In this document: one piece after another, positions 10,385-17,784 of the stretch
Position numbering within the stretch: the stretch's first letter is position 1
Layout: each line of letters opens with the position of its first letter
DNA from: Blattamonas nauphoetae
Taxonomy: Eukaryota > Preaxostyla > Oxymonadida
Reading direction: 5' to 3'
Assembly (NCBI GenBank): GCA_033064195.1
Contig: JARBJD010000614.1
Location: 1-29,030, forward strand
Length of the DNA stretch: 29,030 nt
Position numbers and translations under genes: made by a program
Notes under the pieces: model-generated
Database searches by the model: none
What the model was told of the DNA's origin: nothing
What the model saw: only the letters and a program-made list of their open reading frames with translations

Positions 10385-11358
10385 ATGACTGAAAAGATAA
10401 AGTTCAATCCACCACAAAGAAAAGCACAGGCGAAGAGACCGAAAATGAGATATGAACAGGCAACCAGAGATGCGATGAAACAAATCTTTGCTGATGATGA
10501 CATTCGCACCAAATTCAATTCTGCACTCAGTAGTGTTCCATCAGCATTGGAATATATTGAACGAACTGGACACAATTGGGAAGTGAAAATGGAAAAATAT
10601 GGTAAAGTTCCTGATGTGATGGTCTACGACAAAGACACAAAAGATCTGATCGCCGCCAATGGTTTCATGCTTGCACCATATCACAGTGATCGAACCTGGA
10701 TCATCGAGACTCAAATCTCAATCCATCCAGATTTCAATGAGTTCCAACACCATGAATCATCGACGCAAAATAGGATTCAGACATATCAGATCGACAAAAT
10801 TTCGTCAAGATAACGGAAGAAAAATCAAAGCTGTCCATCAGAATTTTCATCACAACCACATGGCACAGATGAAGTACCATCAACCATTAGCTGCCAGAAA
10901 TGCAAGAACAACGATCAAAACAACTGCATGAGATCGAAAGAAGTTGGTTGAATTCATGAATGAGACGTTGAAGGTTTATCGTGCAAGTCGAGAACAACAA
11001 CAGATAGCAATTCCATTCAATTTTCAATTGCATCGAGGATGTGGGATCAATGGTTTGAATTCAGCTTGAAGACTATGTTGAAAATTTCATCAGTTCAAAT
11101 CCAGAACATCAGAGATTAAAGACAAGAAAAGCATTTAAGGAACAGATTCATCCACAGTTTCTCGAAATCATTGAGAGCACAGAAGATTTAAGTACTTTCC
11201 TGGGTCGACATACTACCTACATCTCAACACTTGTGAATCAACTGACGCGGGAAGCATATCAAACAAGAACTGAAGACATCGGTAGATACCAAAAGGATTA
11301 CATGCCTGAATACGCTCAATACGCACATTTGGTCAAGACCATGGGAGTAAGCGGTTAA
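10385..11358 (+). pseudogene. Unrecognised Polinton gene downstream of the ATPase, broken
   Basis: The start follows a good T-rich motif and the product begins MTEKIKFNPPQRKAQAKRPK, a very basic leader. Further protein-like segments include ALEYIERTGHNWEVKMEKYG and, near the end, RQKDYMPEYAQYAHLVKTMG-like helical sequence. I do not recognise a family. By position (between ATPase and capsid genes) it would be a candidate for the Polinton protease or a minor virion protein, but I see no His/Asp/Cys protease motifs. It has a few breaks in this copy. Confidence 0.4.
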
Positions 11359-11376
11359 TTCAAACATAAATAATCA

Positions 11377-11398
11377 TTTTTTATTTTTATAGAAAGTT
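11377..11398 (+). promoter_or_regulatory. T-rich start motif
   Basis: TTTTTTATTTTTATAGAAAGTT ends directly at the ATG at 11399; the gap between the preceding stop and this ATG is 40 bases. Confidence 0.6.
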
Positions 11399-11992
11399 AT
11401 GCAACCAATTCTCAGTTGTCAATTTACGAAACACACAAGTTCTTCTTCTGTTCCAACGTCAATCACCAACAATGTCATCATTGAAGATCGAAGCAAATCT
11501 GGAGTAGATAATAGAGGGTCAAAGATGGAGATGGAAAGAGTGTGCTCTGAACCTGTGGTCACGAATGAACGAGATAAATATGATCCACCACCACTGGAGA
11601 CATATCCATCAGCACCGATCCAGAACCGTTCAATACCACTGCGGGAATACACGTCAAATATTTCAGCATTCAAAGATCAACTACTGCTCGTCTACAAGAA
11701 TGCTTTCGCTTGTGAAAAGAAACTACTGAATAATCTCATTGAACCTTCGAAGAAACTGATCACGAACCAAAGTGATTTATGCGCACTGATTGCGACATTA
11801 ACTGGAATCAACGATGTGGTAATCGAATTGGATGATCTGTCAACAAAATGTTCATGCATTAATTCTCTCCCAATATTCAGAACCATTTTCAAGATCCGTG
11901 TTGGAGGAAAAGATATGAGTATTGCTTACAACGAAGCATACAACACTATTCTCAACTATGGTATTTCATTGACGAAGGCAATCCCCCGTTAG
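11399..11992 (+). CDS. 197-aa protein, probable minor virion protein
   Basis: Not a recognised family. The first 85 residues are Ser/Thr/Pro/charge-rich and probably disordered (NNVIIEDRSKSGV; YDPPPLETYPSAP). The C-terminal half is helical with conserved-looking segments (VGGKDMSIAYNEAYNTILNY). The last part is present again at 18632-18763 in element 2, closely similar, so the gene is a regular member of this family. It sits at the head of the virion gene run, with its own T-rich motif, and is followed after 36 bases by the MAPG gene. The YDPPP motif recalls YDPP in the next gene (residues near 102). Role in the particle is inferred from position only. Confidence 0.6.
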   Translation: MQPILSCQFTKHTSSSSVPTSITNNVIIEDRSKSGVDNRGSKMEMERVCSEPVVTNERDKYDPPPLETYPSAPIQNRSIPLREYTSNISAFKDQLLLVYKNAFACEKKLLNNLIEPSKKLITNQSDLCALIATLTGINDVVIELDDLSTKCSCINSLPIFRTIFKIRVGGKDMSIAYNEAYNTILNYGISLTKAIPR

Positions 11993-12009
11993 ATTAATTG
12001 ACGAATTAG

Positions 12010-12028
12010 ATTTTTTATTTTTACTAAA
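12010..12028 (+). promoter_or_regulatory. T-rich start motif
   Basis: ATTTTTTATTTTTACTAAA directly before the ATG at 12029, one of the cleanest copies. In element 2 the same motif lies at 20543-20558, but there the start codon is about 44 bases farther on. Confidence 0.65.
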
Positions 12029-12415
12029 ATGGCACCAGGAAGTTTCAACAAACTCAAAAATATTGGCAAACAATTCTTTCAATTCATCAAACCATTAGCA
12101 CCCTCATTACTTCAAGTCGGAGGTGGATTACTGTCACAAACCAACAGTAAATTCGGACAAACAGCAGGAGGAATTCTTCAAGGATTAGGAGGAATGATGG
12201 ACTCCTATCAGCAAAGTAAAGCAATGAATCAGTCACAAAAGCCACTCTCCCCTCAGGAGGGTTCGATGCCTCTGGCGAGACTCGACCCCAGTCGGGTTCG
12301 AAGCCTTGCAGAGGCGAGACAAATGATTGATTACGATCCTCCACGAAATGGACGATACTCCAATGATGACATCCCTCAGTCGTCGAATTCAAAAATTCAA
12401 TTCAAAGGATTATAA
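12029..12415 (+). CDS. Small amphipathic MAPG protein A (possible membrane-active capsid protein)
   Basis: The 128-aa product begins MAPGSFNKLKNIGKQFFQFI, a basic amphipathic helix, then a Gly-rich hydrophobic part (LLQVGGGLLSQTNSKFGQTA) and a disordered tail with YDPPRNGRY. It shares its MAPG...KL...GK start and helical layout with the next gene, so the two are probably paralogs. Small amphipathic proteins like this act as membrane-lytic or cementing proteins in adenoviruses (pVI) and are common in Polintons; that assignment is by analogy. Compared with the element 2 copy (20603-20911) this one carries 25 extra residues from the micro-repeat at 12245-12320, inserted in frame without disturbing either side. 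Confidence 0.65.
   Translation: MAPGSFNKLKNIGKQFFQFIKPLAPSLLQVGGGLLSQTNSKFGQTAGGILQGLGGMMDSYQQSKAMNQSQKPLSPQEGSMPLARLDPSRVRSLAEARQMIDYDPPRNGRYSNDDIPQSSNSKIQFKGL
12245..12320 (+). repeat. Two tandem micro-repeat units inserted in frame
   Basis: Unit 1 (12245-12281) contains GGAGGGTTCGATGCCTCTGG; unit 2 (12282-12320, 39 nt) contains CAGTCGGGTTCGAAGCC and ends AGAGGCGAGAC. The element 2 gene passes directly from the codons for QKP to those for QMI, so the extra piece is a clean 75-nt (25-codon) addition. Each unit can form an outer CTCG/CGAG pair plus two short hairpins. Confidence 0.8.
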
Positions 12416-12429
12416 CTCCAATATTAACA

Positions 12430-12447
12430 TTTTTTATTTTTACATAA
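12430..12447 (+). promoter_or_regulatory. T-rich start motif
   Basis: TTTTTTATTTTTACATAA directly before the ATG at 12448, in a 32-base gap between two small genes. Confidence 0.62.
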
Positions 12448-12747
12448 ATGGCACCAGGTTGGTTGTCAAAATTAGCAGGAGTCGGCAAAACCATTCTCAG
12501 AATTGGAGCTCCATTTTTGAATCTCATTCCCTTCGTTGGACCAGTGATTTCCAAGATTGCACAGACAGGTGTGGAAATGATACCAGATGTGAAATCGGAC
12601 CAACAAATCCATGCAGAAAAGATGGCACAATACGAGCAAGCAATCAATGAAGGAAATGGTTCGCTTGCGAATAAACTCAGAGAAGAAATACTGAGATTGG
12701 AAGAAAAGCTGAAACCAAAAGCGAAGAAAAAGTTGAAAAGGAAATGA
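12448..12747 (+). CDS. Small amphipathic MAPG protein B
   Basis: The 99-aa product starts MAPGWLSKLAGVGKTILRIG, followed by a hydrophobic, Gly/Pro-containing segment (FLNLIPFVGPVISKIAQTG, about residues 25-43) that could insert in a membrane. A charged helix follows (QQIHAEKMAQYEQAINEG, then REEILRLEEKLKP), probably a coiled coil, and a Lys-rich tail (KAKKKLKRK) that may bind DNA. The element 2 copy (20949-21245) is very similar. Likely a virion-internal or membrane-active protein paralogous to its upstream neighbour. Its stop codon is 29 bases before the first capsid gene. Confidence 0.65.
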   Translation: MAPGWLSKLAGVGKTILRIGAPFLNLIPFVGPVISKIAQTGVEMIPDVKSDQQIHAEKMAQYEQAINEGNGSLANKLREEILRLEEKLKPKAKKKLKRK

Positions 12748-12758
12748 GCAAAAAGGAC

Positions 12759-12776
12759 TTTTTTATTTTTGTTAAA
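12759..12776 (+). promoter_or_regulatory. T-rich start motif before the first capsid gene
   Basis: CTTTTTTATTTTTGTTAAA-type sequence ends at the ATG at 12777. It argues for that ATG rather than the in-frame one at 12744, which lies inside the upstream gene. Confidence 0.62.
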
Positions 12777-14645
12777 ATGAACTCACACATTACACATCTG
12801 ACAAACAAAAGACATGGAGCATCAACATTGACTGGAAACAGTACTGGATCAATAAAGTACACCAGAGATGATATTGGTCAAATCCAACAGCAATTAATGT
12901 CAGAACATCATGTCAATTTCCTATTGAACGATGGCGCACACAGCACTTCCATCGAAGAGTTGAAACCATCGGAGAATTCACGCTTCTACAAAGGACAAGA
13001 GATCATCATTCCACTCACTGGTAATCAGGACATTTGTCAAATTGATGATTCATTCATTACTTTCACTATGACAGCAACTCTGAAAGTCAACAATTGGCAA
13101 ACTACATCTGGAAGAGTTGGATCGTTCATGAATGAGAGAATATTCATCTTCGTCGGACTCAAACATTCGGCATCAATCTTTAGTAGATTCACTGTTCTTC
13201 ACAACAATCAAAGAATCACTAGCACAGCAAACAATGACGTGTCGATGGAATCACATATCTACAACATGATCAAACCGAAGAGTCAATTGGAGAACCGAAA
13301 ACACTCACATACACCTTGGCAAAATGCTTGGACACACGATGAATCTGTTGCCGGGGTGTACATTCCACTATCGGATTTCACGACAACGAATGGAAGTGGT
13401 GTTTTCAAAGATACAATCGATGTGCCAATTCGTGTGTCAATCAATCTTGAAGATCTTCTTATATTCTCAGGAATGACTGACTATCCTCGTTGTCTATTTG
13501 GTGATTTGAAATTGAGTGTGTACATCAATGAGAATGCATTCGTTTGTTGTCCAGTAAATCCTGAACTAACTTTCAAAAATACTCAATCATCAATTGTAGT
13601 TGGGACGAAAGCAGCACCGCCAATAAAAACATCAATTGCCGATTGCATTAAACATCGTCCATTCTTTCTGAACAATCTTGTCACATCATGCACCAAGAAC
13701 TTCGTTCAGATTGGCCAATCATTTCTGCAACCAACAGTGACTCAAGACATCTACTTTAATTCTGCTGGCGTTGTGGCTACTGAACCAGAATATGTAGATC
13801 AGTACATTTCCCTCAACATCACTGATTATCGCATTGATGATGTATATTGCATGAGTGCAGGATACAAAATGAAAGAAATCGCGAAAGAGAGTCTCAGGAA
13901 TATGTACACGAATCGTCCAGGAACAATTCCGGCAGAGAGAATCTCGTTCTATCCATTTCAGAAAACACCAACAGCGCAAGGAATTGATTGTACTCAACAA
14001 ATGGTACTCACGAATGCAAAGGATCTTATGTTACTGTTTCGTCATTACGATTATGAAGTCACTTGCTTCCACAATCCAATGCAGAAGGATCTTCGTGTGA
14101 ATCTACTCAACAAGTACTATCCGGATAATCCGACTACCACTATTGGAGCTCGCTTCTATCAGTTCGCATTATCGACTCTCAATCTTGATTCGTACCTAGC
14201 TGTCCCTGATGATCTGGAGCGATCATTAACAGATTCTCTTGTTGAAGATAAACTCAGAAATGATATGAATTATCCAAATGAAACCATGACAAGAGTGCGA
14301 CAAATTCATGACAATACTGACTTCCTTCTGTGCTTCTCAACACAAAGAAGTGGATGTCCAACAAACTGTAATGATTCCATCAGTTCCAAAGGTCAGAATG
14401 TTCCAGTCACTTTGAGATCTCAACCGATCTATCAAGGTAATCTCGACACCGACTACAATGTTTATAATCCAAGTCAAAGTGGTGGAGATATGACAACATT
14501 TACGCATCCTCCAGCACCGATATTAGCAACAACTGCAACCACGTGGTGGGTCTTACGATACAGTAGTGACGAACCAAGAGTTGAATACTATCCAAATCAC
14601 ACATTGAAAGCACTACATAAAGATTTAGGGATTATACCGAATTGA
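12777..14645 (+). CDS. Capsid-type protein 1 (probable major capsid protein)
   Basis: The 622-aa product begins MNSHITHLTNKRHGASTLTG. Its size and place in the virion run fit the Polinton double jelly-roll major capsid protein, which assembles as trimers into the icosahedral shell. Supporting segments: KGQEIIIPLTGNQDICQIDD early, DVPIRVSINLEDLLIFSGM mid-N-terminal half, FYPFQKTPTAQGIDCTQQ in the second half, and a C-terminal PPAPILATT...WWVLRY...EPRVEYY. The same layout, including the closing P-P-ILA...W...PRV.Y pattern, recurs in the next gene, so the two are ancient paralogs. It looks whole. The start at 12777 is chosen because the T-rich motif ends there and the element 2 copy starts at the same place. 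The assignment to MCP is from size, position and paralogy; I see no single diagnostic motif. Confidence 0.72.
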   Translation: MNSHITHLTNKRHGASTLTGNSTGSIKYTRDDIGQIQQQLMSEHHVNFLLNDGAHSTSIEELKPSENSRFYKGQEIIIPLTGNQDICQIDDSFITFTMTATLKVNNWQTTSGRVGSFMNERIFIFVGLKHSASIFSRFTVLHNNQRITSTANNDVSMESHIYNMIKPKSQLENRKHSHTPWQNAWTHDESVAGVYIPLSDFTTTNGSGVFKDTIDVPIRVSINLEDLLIFSGMTDYPRCLFGDLKLSVYINENAFVCCPVNPELTFKNTQSSIVVGTKAAPPIKTSIADCIKHRPFFLNNLVTSCTKNFVQIGQSFLQPTVTQDIYFNSAGVVATEPEYVDQYISLNITDYRIDDVYCMSAGYKMKEIAKESLRNMYTNRPGTIPAERISFYPFQKTPTAQGIDCTQQMVLTNAKDLMLLFRHYDYEVTCFHNPMQKDLRVNLLNKYYPDNPTTTIGARFYQFALSTLNLDSYLAVPDDLERSLTDSLVEDKLRNDMNYPNETMTRVRQIHDNTDFLLCFSTQRSGCPTNCNDSISSKGQNVPVTLRSQPIYQGNLDTDYNVYNPSQSGGDMTTFTHPPAPILATTATTWWVLRYSSDEPRVEYYPNHTLKALHKDLGIIPN

Positions 14646-14675
14646 AAAAGTACAAAAGAAATTATTGTATATTGT

Positions 14676-14694
14676 ATTTTTTATTTTTCTATAA
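14676..14694 (+). promoter_or_regulatory. T-rich start motif before the second capsid gene
   Basis: TTTTTTATTTTTCTATAA directly before the ATG at 14695. The surrounding stretch of about 95 bases is nearly identical in element 2. Confidence 0.65.
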
Positions 14695-16371
14695 ATGAGA
14701 AGTATCAGATCAAATCAATCCAAACCAACATCGACACTAATTGAGCAAATCGAAGTGCAATCGTATCTTCCTAAACAATGGGATTCAGAACCTCATGTCT
14801 ATTCAATTCAAGAAGTGCATCCAACGAATCCTCCTATGCCATGCAGAATTGGAGATGAGATTGAAGTTCCACTGTGCTATGATGGACATGATGTGACCGA
14901 GTTTGCGAAGAGTCATTTGCGAATAGATCTCACTGTTACTGTTCCGTTTCATCAACCAACAATGCATTTTCAAGGAGGAGCTGAAGTCTATGGAATGTTC
15001 TACGGATACAAATCATCCTCAGATGCAATTCGAGACATGAGACTCGTCGACAGTCAAGGGAACATCATCGACAATTCACTTCAGAACAATCATGTTCATG
15101 AATCATTTCTGTATCACACATTCAAGTCACATGAAGAGAAAAATAACATGAAGCATTGTTTCAGTCTTTGGGAAAATGTTCAGAGAATGGATCCAAGTGT
15201 ATGCGGATACTATCACACTCCAATTTGGGATCCTGACACTCCAACGATCACATTTACAATTCCATTGGTTATTCCATTTGTGAATCTCCTACCATTAAGT
15301 ACCTTTGATCAATATCCGAATTCAATCTTTGGTAATCTGCGTTTGAGATTTCATTTGACAACAGATTCACTTGTGTATTGTCCTGTTCGATTGTCCACTG
15401 TTGTTAGAAAAAATCTCGAGAATAGTCGTGATCGCTATCCAGAAAAGGATTTGGCTGAAATGGTGAATCGTCCTCAGATGGATTTTGTGCGTGAAGGAGA
15501 ATACACGAATGTGACACAGGAATTTACTCAAATGGGAAATCCGATTCAACAATATGATCTTTATCGGGATGACCTTATTTCAGAGTATCGTACTGAATCA
15601 GTCGTTTCATCTGTTCTGAATTCATCAGTGGACAAAGTCTCAACAATTTGTTATGGATATCAAATCACAGATGCAACAAAACAATCACTCTTCATCACGT
15701 ATTCAAAGACATTGTATGTCTTGAAAGCTGAAAGAATTGACACACAATCATTTCAATCAAAAGCAAATGCAATGGGAGTGAGATCAACCATCAGTATCAA
15801 GCTCAACAATCTCATGAATCTGATGTGCTTATTCCCTGAACGACCAAATGAATGTACAGTCTTCAGAAATCCTCACTACGTTGGTTTATTCGAAATGCTT
15901 GGATCAAACTATCCCAATTTCCCGATGTCAACGATCTCACCGGAGTTCTATCAAATGATGATGGTAAATGGTGATTTCATTGGATGTTCTGCAACAGAAG
16001 AGTTTGAGAATTCAATTTGTATGCCACGAACGTTTGACTTCAGAGGAAAAGATTATAAGAGGAATAGAGCAACAACAGATGCAACTTCTTTCACATTCAT
16101 GGTTCCAACTGATCGAAGTGAAATTGCTGGTGGAGAAGAAGGAATATCAACATCAGAGTCCGTCAATATTGTCTACAGAGGATCACCAATCAAACAAGGT
16201 GAACTTGATCCATATTTCACATCAACACCAGAAGGACCTCCTCCACCAATTCTAGCATTACATCAAGCATCATACTGGTTGTTCTGGATTGAAAATGGAC
16301 AACCGCGAGTTCGATATGTCATTGATCGTCGACTCCAAGAAGCGTATGAAGAAGTGAAGAGAGGATATTAA
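14695..16371 (+). CDS. Capsid-type protein 2 (paralog of protein 1)
   Basis: The 558-aa product begins MRSIRSNQSKPTSTLIEQIE. It parallels capsid protein 1 along its length: an early GDEIEVPLCYDGHDVTEF, mid-part TIPLVIPFVNLLPLSTFDQY, then ISIKLNNLMNLMCLFPER followed by CTVFRNPHYVGLFEMLG, matching AKDLMLLFRHYDYEVTCFHN in protein 1, and the closing PPPPILALHQASYWLFWIEN...PRVRYV. It is therefore probably a second jelly-roll capsid protein, either forming part of the shell with protein 1 or serving as a vertex/minor protein. It looks whole here. Spacing to the previous stop is 49 bases, to the next ATG 42 bases. Confidence 0.65.
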   Translation: MRSIRSNQSKPTSTLIEQIEVQSYLPKQWDSEPHVYSIQEVHPTNPPMPCRIGDEIEVPLCYDGHDVTEFAKSHLRIDLTVTVPFHQPTMHFQGGAEVYGMFYGYKSSSDAIRDMRLVDSQGNIIDNSLQNNHVHESFLYHTFKSHEEKNNMKHCFSLWENVQRMDPSVCGYYHTPIWDPDTPTITFTIPLVIPFVNLLPLSTFDQYPNSIFGNLRLRFHLTTDSLVYCPVRLSTVVRKNLENSRDRYPEKDLAEMVNRPQMDFVREGEYTNVTQEFTQMGNPIQQYDLYRDDLISEYRTESVVSSVLNSSVDKVSTICYGYQITDATKQSLFITYSKTLYVLKAERIDTQSFQSKANAMGVRSTISIKLNNLMNLMCLFPERPNECTVFRNPHYVGLFEMLGSNYPNFPMSTISPEFYQMMMVNGDFIGCSATEEFENSICMPRTFDFRGKDYKRNRATTDATSFTFMVPTDRSEIAGGEEGISTSESVNIVYRGSPIKQGELDPYFTSTPEGPPPPILALHQASYWLFWIENGQPRVRYVIDRRLQEAYEEVKRGY

Positions 16372-16382
16372 TGATTGAACAG

Positions 16383-16413
16383 TTTTATTTTTTTATTTTT
16401 GTAGAAAACCAAG
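16383..16413 (+). promoter_or_regulatory. T-rich start motif, with longer leader
   Basis: TTTTATTTTTTTATTTTTGT followed by AGAAAACCAAG before the ATG at 16414. Here the T run sits about 12 bases from the ATG rather than about 6. The same arrangement is seen before the element 2 copy (24917-24941). Confidence 0.55.
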
Positions 16414-16824
16414 ATGGTCAAACGATACTTCGCAATTCAAAATCATCACACTGCTCAACTCCCTCCTGATTTTACCAATTCGCGAAATCAAAAATATGTT
16501 CACTTCCTTGACTGCAAACTTATTCATGTGAAGGAAGAAATAAATGGTTCAACAACCATCATCTCAAAACATATTCCTCTGCACATCACAATCCATGGTG
16601 ATTGGATCCAGACAGATGCACACAATGATTCATATGTTGCTTTCTGCAACGAACAGATTGCGAAGCGAAAGAAGTGCGAATTAACTACTCGACAATCAAT
16701 TGTGAAGATCTGGTTCAAAGACAGTTCTGGTGATTCAATTGAGATGGAAACAACGGAGACAATCAATGGAAAAATAACCAAAGAGTATTATGAATTTCTG
16801 GTTGATCTCATGTTGGAATACTAA
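16414..16824 (+). CDS. 136-aa protein after the capsid genes, unrecognised
   Basis: The product starts MVKRYFAIQNHHTAQLPPDF and is predicted beta-rich (IPLHITIHGDWIQTDAHND; QSIVKIWFKDSSGDSIEMET), suggesting a compact single-domain protein. It could be a single jelly-roll (penton-like) protein, which Polintons usually encode near the major capsid gene, but it is rather short for that and I see no motif. It ends 40 bases from the end of the convergent fiber gene. The last 160 bases are nearly identical in element 2, including silent sites. Confidence 0.55.
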   Translation: MVKRYFAIQNHHTAQLPPDFTNSRNQKYVHFLDCKLIHVKEEINGSTTIISKHIPLHITIHGDWIQTDAHNDSYVAFCNEQIAKRKKCELTTRQSIVKIWFKDSSGDSIEMETTETINGKITKEYYEFLVDLMLEY

Positions 16825-16863
16825 TCAGGGAATTATCGTGCCTTTGCAAGTCATCGAAACCAC

Positions 16864-17784
16864 CTAGGGTGAGTATTTTTGTAGTAGTTCATTTATGACT
16901 GTCTGTTGTTGTCCGACGATAGAGGATAATTCCTGAATGGCTTTCACACAGAAGCAAGAGAGTTCTGCATAATCAACTTGAAGACAATCTGGATTGGAAT
17001 CATTCACGACTTCAGGAAAGATTTCTTGGATCTGTTGTGCAATCACACCAATGTGTTTCTTCTCACTTTCCTTCTTCAAACATTCACATTTCTCTTTGTA
17101 GTTCTTCAAGTGTTCTTCATCAGTCTCATTCTCTATTTGCTTTGTCACTTTGTTAATCTTCGAGTCGAATGTGTTGAACTGGTACTGCACAATTTCCACT
17201 TTATTCAGTTGTTCAAGAACATCGGGATATGGTTCAATATTTCTTTTCACTCTTCTGTCTGACAGTTGAGAAAAACTTCCTGTTGTGGATATTGAAAACA
17301 CTCCTGAACCTGTGTCCTCATCGTAGTAATACAAAGCTGGTGAGTCACATGGAGACCACATGATAATGCCATCACCATTGAACTGAATTCCTGATGTTTC
17401 TGCAATCGATTGTGAAATTGAAATACCAGACTTAAATGTTGATGACGGATATGTTTCAGGATACTTCGGAAGTGATCCCTCTGAAATGTTCCAATTCGCT
17501 CCATTCACATTGATCAATCCTCCAATTGTTGGTGTTGTAATACCAGCTGAACAACTTATTGATCCATTTGTGCTCACCACTTTTTGGATTGAAGATATCG
17601 CAGTGTTATGTGCTTCTGTTGTCTTCTTGAGTGTATCGACTTCATTCTGATTCGTTTCTACTTCTGTCTGTAGTGAGTGAATGACTGCTGCATTCTCAGT
17701 GATCGTCGAAAGATTATGATCAATCATTTTCTCAATCATTTGTGAATTGTATTTTAGTCGACTCATTTCTGTTTGCTCTTTCAT
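16864..17784 (-). CDS. Fiber-like protein with C-terminal S74 intramolecular chaperone domain
   Basis: The 306-aa product has an N-terminal coiled coil (about residues 1-70), a Gly/Ser-rich beta segment (about 75-165, with GITTPTIGGLINVNG), and a C-terminal Peptidase_S74 domain from about residue 172. The S74 signature is LSDRRVKRNI, with the self-cleavage Ser175, Asp176 and Lys180, followed by HIGVIAQQIQEIFPEVV and DYAELSCFCVKAIQEL. In phage tailspikes and related proteins this domain trimerises the fiber and then cuts itself off. Here it suggests a trimeric receptor-binding or surface fiber on the particle. The start at 17784 is chosen because TTTTTTATTTTTA lies directly upstream; a longer frame to 17817 exists but would include that motif. 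The gene converges on the 136-aa gene and its start overlaps a small ORF. Confidence 0.85.
   Translation of the reverse strand: MKEQTEMSRLKYNSQMIEKMIDHNLSTITENAAVIHSLQTEVETNQNEVDTLKKTTEAHNTAISSIQKVVSTNGSISCSAGITTPTIGGLINVNGANWNISEGSLPKYPETYPSSTFKSGISISQSIAETSGIQFNGDGIIMWSPCDSPALYYYDEDTGSGVFSISTTGSFSQLSDRRVKRNIEPYPDVLEQLNKVEIVQYQFNTFDSKINKVTKQIENETDEEHLKNYKEKCECLKKESEKKHIGVIAQQIQEIFPEVVNDSNPDCLQVDYAELSCFCVKAIQELSSIVGQQQTVINELLQKYSP

Noticed and set aside
15968-16255. 95-codon frame inside capsid gene 2, also at 24611-24889
   Set aside because: It lies entirely within capsid coding sequence in another frame, is Gln/Ser/His-rich, and has no start motif.
16383-16413. T-rich runs ending in TAG read as 3' splice sites
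   Set aside because: Only some copies end in AG, no matching donor or branch signal is seen, and the upstream stop codons of whole genes lie just before them, so a start signal is the better explanation.
16978-17262. 94-codon plus-strand frame opposite the fiber gene, with a matching frame at 25376-25759
   Set aside because: It is hydrophobic and repeated in both elements, but it is the exact antisense of the conserved coiled-coil/S74 part, so its conservation follows from the fiber gene.
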